A stretch of 64,000 nt of DNA from Sorangium aterium (lineage in GTDB: Bacteria; Myxococcota_A; Polyangia; Polyangiales; Polyangiaceae). Location: contig NZ_JAQNDK010000001.1 in assembly GCF_028368935.1 (NCBI RefSeq), positions 682,001 to 746,000 on the forward strand. The letters run 5' to 3'. This document shows, piece after piece, positions 60,616-64,000 of the stretch; position 1 is the first letter of the stretch, and each line of letters starts with the position of its first letter. A program made the position numbers and the translations under genes. The notes under the pieces are model-generated. The model ran no database searches. It was not told the DNA's origin and was given only the letters and a program-made list of their open reading frames with translations.

Positions 60616-63417
60616 TCAGGGCTCGATCGCGACGCCGAGCTCCTCGCGCAAGGCGTGGTAGGCGTCCGAGACCGTGAACGAGAGGAGATCGCCGATCTTC
60701 TCCTCGGCCGTCAGCACGCCCGGCGCGTCTCCCCGCGAGAGCGACGACGCCGCCACCGAGAGATCGCCGGTCAGCAGATAGCCGACCCGGGCAGCGCACC
60801 GCTCGACCGATCCCACCCAGTGCGCGAGATCGAGCGGCGCGCGGATCTCGTAGAGCTCGAACACCGCGGCCTCCAGGGCGTCGCGCTCGCTCTCCGTCAG
60901 GCGCTCGTCGAGGAGGGGCACCAGCGCGAGCACCGCGCCCTCGAGATCCGCGGGGACGAGCTCCGACGGCCTCGCCACCTTGACGGCCGCCGCCAGGCAG
61001 ACGCCGAGCTCCTCTAGCGACGGGAAATGGAGCAGCAGCCGGTGCGGGCCGACGTGGTACGCGACGTGGCTGCCCACCAGGAACGCGAGCTCGGCCGCCG
61101 TCCTCCCGCGGAGCGCCTCGCCGCCGACGAGGACGCTCGGCTCTTCGACCGCCACCGCGGCGACCGCGATCGGCGCGTCCTTGCGGAGGTAGACCGCTGG
61201 CGAGGCGATCCCGAGACACCGGCTCGCCCACGAGAACAGGCGAACCACGCCCGCCGCGTTCCGCTCCGCGTCGGCGCGCGCGGCCGGATCGAGCTGGGGG
61301 ACCCGCTTCTCCCGCACGCGCTGGGCGAACCGCGCGCGGATCGCCGCGCCGGCGACCGACGCGAGGACCTCCTCGAGGGCGCGATCGCGATCGCCCGCTC
61401 GCAGGAGGTCCCACGTCCCGACGCTCAGCCCGCGCGCAGGCTGGACGAGGCCCGCCGGGCGGTGCTCCTCGAAGATGAAGCGCTCCCGCGCCTCGGCCGC
61501 GCCGAGGTAAACGGCCACGCTCGCCGCGGACCAGGCCTGGTCGACCTGCCTCAGCTTCTGGAACGTGTCGAACAGGTCGTGAAACACCTGGACGTTGCCG
61601 GGATCGAGCACCGCCGCGGCCTGGAGGTGCGCGGCGGCGCGCTCGAGCCGGCCGGCGGTCCGCGCGAGCGACGCCGCGCTGAGCCGCCCCGGGACGTCGT
61701 CGGGCCGCTCGTCCACCGCGCCCTCGAACGCCTCCAGCGCGGAGGTGGGATCCTCGAGGTGATCGCGGAAGAGCATGCCGAGGCGGCGGCAGAGCTCCCA
61801 GGTGACGTCGCTCCGGACGCGCAGGTCGGGGATGCGCTGCGCCCGATCGAGCATGCGCCGGTACGCGAGCTCGAGCTCGCCCCACTCCTGCCGCGCCGAG
61901 AGGAGGATCGCGATGAGGGAGAGCGGATCGAGGAACGTGGGATCTGCGTCCAGCGCGAGCTCGAGCAGCTCGATCCCGTCCCGCTCCCGCGTGACCTCGG
62001 TCAGGGTCGCGCGGGCCTCGCCTTGCATCGCGGCGCGCGCGAGCTCCAGGAGCGCGACCGCCCGCTGCCTCGGCTCCTCTATCCTCTCGATGAGGCAGCG
62101 GCGCGCCTCGATCGACGCATCGACGTCGCCCGCGGCCTGGTAGAGCCGGCCCAGGCTGCGCAAGACAGCTGTGTCGTCGGGGCGGAGCTCCCGCGCCCGC
62201 TCGAGGAGCTCCAGCGCGCGCGCCGGCTCTCCGGCGATGCCCTCCCAGCGCTCCGCGAACTGGACGAGGAACCCGAAGCGATCGCCGTCCCCCTCGACGC
62301 GCGTGAGCAGCCGCTCCTCCGCGATGCGCAGCCGGACGAAGTCGCGCCCGGTGAGGTGGAGCTCGACCAGGGCCTCGAGCGCGGGCCGGTGCTCCGGCGC
62401 GAGCGCGAGCGCCTTGTCGAAGCTCTCGATCGCCTCGCGGTGCCGCTCCTGGCGCCACCTGGTCTGGGCGATCCGCAGATGCACCTCCGCGCGCGCGTCC
62501 CGGTGCGCTACGCCGACGAGCGCGAGCGCCTTCCTGTACGCCGTGAGCGCGCCCTCCAGGTCCCCGGCGGCCGCGAGCATGTCGCCGGCCGCGAGGTACT
62601 GCGCGACCGGATCGTCCGGCGCCGGCGCCGGCGTGGTGGCGGCGTCCCGCTCGTCCGCGACGTCCAGCGGCGCGGCCTCGGTCCCCTCCGCCGGGGGCGC
62701 GCCCGCGGCGCCGCCGCGAGGGACGAGCACCGAGAAGGAGCCCTGCCCGCCCGTCCGCGCGAAGCACGGGATGGCGCTGGCGAGCTCGGTGTTCCCCTCC
62801 ACGCGGCGGAAGATCGCCTCCGCGGTGAGGCCGCGCTCCGGCTCGGCCTCGTCGAGGTGCTCGACGAAAGCGCGGGTGAGCACCGACGGCAGATCCGCGT
62901 CGAGCGAGCCGATCGGGTGCGCCGCCACGAGGAGCTCGACCCCGGTCACGGAAGACGCCACCGCCTGCTCCGCGGCGGCGACGACGGCGCGCGAGGTCGC
63001 CCCGGGGCCGTGGTGGCACTCGAGGACGAACAGCACCTCGCCGCGCGCGCGATCGCGGAACACCGCGGCGATGTCGCCCAGCGCGTCGCCCAGGCCGGGG
63101 TTCTCGGGGTCGAGGCAGAGGAAGAGCTCCCCGTCCGGTGACAGCGCGACCGCGCTGGAGGCGTAGAAGAGGAACAGGGTCGATGCATCGTCGCGCGCGG
63201 CGTCCTCCGCGTCGACCAGGGTCCTCCGCGTCGCGACCACCTCATCGAACAGCGCGTCGAGCTGCTCCGCGAGATCCCGGGCGGGATCGACGTCGATCAC
63301 CCGGAAGCCCGCGTCGTCCAGCGAGAGGCGGGCCCGGATGAGATCTCCGTCCAGCGAGCCGGGCGCCGGCCGCTGATCGCGGTGCAGGCTGGGCGTGGCG
63401 ACGATGGCCAAGCGCAT
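60616..63417 (-). CDS. Caspase-like/TPR protein with degenerate active sites
   Basis: Large cytosolic protein of 933 aa. Residues about 1-235 resemble a caspase-like (C14) domain: LFLFYASSAVALSPDGELFL corresponds to the FYFSGHG region and VLFVLECHHGPG to the DACHSG region. Cys134 is present, but the catalytic His position is Ala89, so protease activity is unlikely. The middle, from about 270 to 640, is a TPR array, for example GDLEGALTAYRKALALVG and REAIESFDKALALAPEHRP. The last 280 residues contain SPAVYLRKDAPIAVAAVAVE and AELAFLVGSHVAYHVGPHRL, a domain I recall from other myxobacterial TPR proteins, possibly a degenerate M48-type peptidase. It looks like a scaffold rather than an enzyme. 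Confidence 0.8.
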   Translation of the reverse strand: MRLAIVATPSLHRDQRPAPGSLDGDLIRARLSLDDAGFRVIDVDPARDLAEQLDALFDEVVATRRTLVDAEDAARDDASTLFLFYASSAVALSPDGELFLCLDPENPGLGDALGDIAAVFRDRARGEVLFVLECHHGPGATSRAVVAAAEQAVASSVTGVELLVAAHPIGSLDADLPSVLTRAFVEHLDEAEPERGLTAEAIFRRVEGNTELASAIPCFARTGGQGSFSVLVPRGGAAGAPPAEGTEAAPLDVADERDAATTPAPAPDDPVAQYLAAGDMLAAAGDLEGALTAYRKALALVGVAHRDARAEVHLRIAQTRWRQERHREAIESFDKALALAPEHRPALEALVELHLTGRDFVRLRIAEERLLTRVEGDGDRFGFLVQFAERWEGIAGEPARALELLERARELRPDDTAVLRSLGRLYQAAGDVDASIEARRCLIERIEEPRQRAVALLELARAAMQGEARATLTEVTRERDGIELLELALDADPTFLDPLSLIAILLSARQEWGELELAYRRMLDRAQRIPDLRVRSDVTWELCRRLGMLFRDHLEDPTSALEAFEGAVDERPDDVPGRLSAASLARTAGRLERAAAHLQAAAVLDPGNVQVFHDLFDTFQKLRQVDQAWSAASVAVYLGAAEARERFIFEEHRPAGLVQPARGLSVGTWDLLRAGDRDRALEEVLASVAGAAIRARFAQRVREKRVPQLDPAARADAERNAAGVVRLFSWASRCLGIASPAVYLRKDAPIAVAAVAVEEPSVLVGGEALRGRTAAELAFLVGSHVAYHVGPHRLLLHFPSLEELGVCLAAAVKVARPSELVPADLEGAVLALVPLLDERLTESERDALEAAVFELYEIRAPLDLAHWVGSVERCAARVGYLLTGDLSVAASSLSRGDAPGVLTAEEKIGDLLSFTVSDAYHALREELGVAIEP

Positions 63418-63566
63418 CAGGGCGCCCTCTTCTCGTTGCGTACGCGCATGCAGGCGAGCAATCTACCCAGGGCCGCGCCCGAAGCGAAGCGGGTTGCCAC
63501 GCTGCGCCGCACCACGCCGCAGCGTGAGGTCCCCCGAACGAGAGATCGGCCCGGCAGAGAGCAGGC

Positions 63567-63872
63567 ATGAGCGAAGGCAGGCGTCGTTGGTGGACGGAAG
63601 CACCCGGCAGCGCACGAGCAGCTCGCGCCGCGTCAGCCGCGTCAATTGCGCTCGCGGTCGCCCTCGCGCCCGGCTGCGGGAGCGTGTGCGACGAGGCGAC
63701 GGAGCACACCGAGGAGTGCGGCTTCCACGGCAGCGGCATCTCCGCCGAGGCGTCGTGCGACGGCCGCGCCCGGTGCGCGTCGGCGTGCGCGGCGGAGGCT
63801 CCCTGCGGCGCGTTCGATGGAACCGACGCGGCCGCGTTCGATCGGTACCAGCGCTGCCTCGAAGATTGCTGA
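63567..63872 (+). CDS. Small Cys-rich lipoprotein
   Basis: Predicted lipoprotein of 101 aa. A basic N-terminus and hydrophobic stretch (AASAASIALAVALAPGC) end in a lipobox. The mature part holds eight further cysteines: SVCDEATEHTEECGFHG, then SCDGRARCASACAAEAPC and a final RCLEDC. Build and cysteine spacing recall the 91-aa lipoprotein at 55930 and the larger one at 49646. Function is unknown. Divergent from the caspase-like/TPR gene. Confidence 0.65.
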   Translation: MSEGRRRWWTEAPGSARAARAASAASIALAVALAPGCGSVCDEATEHTEECGFHGSGISAEASCDGRARCASACAAEAPCGAFDGTDAAAFDRYQRCLEDC

Positions 63873-63886
63873 GCCCGCCGCGGCGC

Positions 63887-64000
63887 TCAGCGGGCGGCCC
63901 GGACGAGCGCGGCGCCGTCCGGCGGGCGGTCGTCGTCCGGGCCGAGGCACCGCAGCGACAGCTCTTTCCAGGGGGCGAGCCCCTCGCCGCCGAGGGGCTC
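63887..64000 (-). CDS. C-terminal end of a gene running off the window
   Basis: A frame open from the window edge to a stop at 63887-63889 encodes 37 residues including APWKELSLRCLG and ending PPDGAALVRAAR. Its composition is protein-like, and it is convergent with the preceding lipoprotein gene. Too little is visible to name it; it could still be a chance frame. Confidence 0.35.
   Translation of the reverse strand, partial: EPLGGEGLAPWKELSLRCLGPDDDRPPDGAALVRAAR

Overview
The window reads as the chromosome of a high-GC myxobacterium of the Sorangium/Polyangium type (inference). The grounds are codons ending mostly in G or C, frequent GTG starts, many small Cys-rich lipoproteins, a kinase-like protein ending in a PEGA-type domain, a MoxR-DUF58 cluster and a GldA/GldF/GldG-like exporter. 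The genes are densely packed and mostly housekeeping. I see no phage, insertion sequence, CRISPR array, rRNA or tRNA.

Layout. 368-6926: a BMP-type ABC importer (two permeases, a double-domain ATPase and a convergent lipoprotein receptor) interleaved with two isochorismatase-like hydrolases. The first hydrolase strongly resembles biuret amidohydrolase; the second is a paralogue, possibly acting on triuret. A 160-nt nested palindrome sits between the two convergent arms. 7030-8558: a cupin and an unknown protein. 8831-13660: a four-gene Gld-like ABC export operon with 4-base overlaps, closed by a 12-bp hairpin. 13808-16226: a lipoprotein and a pseudokinase with a PEGA-like tail. 16240-19784: XerD-type recombinase, N-formylglutamate amidohydrolase family protein, a membrane protein and ribosomal protein L28. 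20105-24167: a short gamma-glutamyltransferase-like protein, a DUF72 protein, an LpxL-like acyltransferase and QueG. 24239-26690: rpsP-khpA-rimM-trmD plus a second SPOUT-type methyltransferase, with a readable promoter.

27092-32514: a 60-aa conserved-looking protein, then DUF4350-MoxR-DUF58 and rsmA. 32762-34751: atpD-atpC separated from the other ATP synthase genes. 34951-38937: dnaG-rpoD. 39415-43058: a rhomboid-fold protein without catalytic residues, and BamA. 43368-47710: topoisomerase IV-type parC-parE. 48062-56205: AraC-type regulator, nitrilase-family amidase, Cys-rich lipoproteins, Nudix hydrolase, a divergent NAD-dependent DNA ligase, a DUF2804 protein and pruA. 56650-64000: a PPC-type lipoprotein, an M3 metallopeptidase lipoprotein and a 933-aa caspase-like/TPR protein lacking the catalytic His.

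Two core genes, rpoD and pruA, each appear to lack one base in or near a homopolymer run. Because rpoD is essential, an assembly error is the simplest explanation. The most interesting functional unit is the importer-hydrolase module at 368-6926. Nothing here could be checked by database search, so family assignments rest on motifs and recognition.
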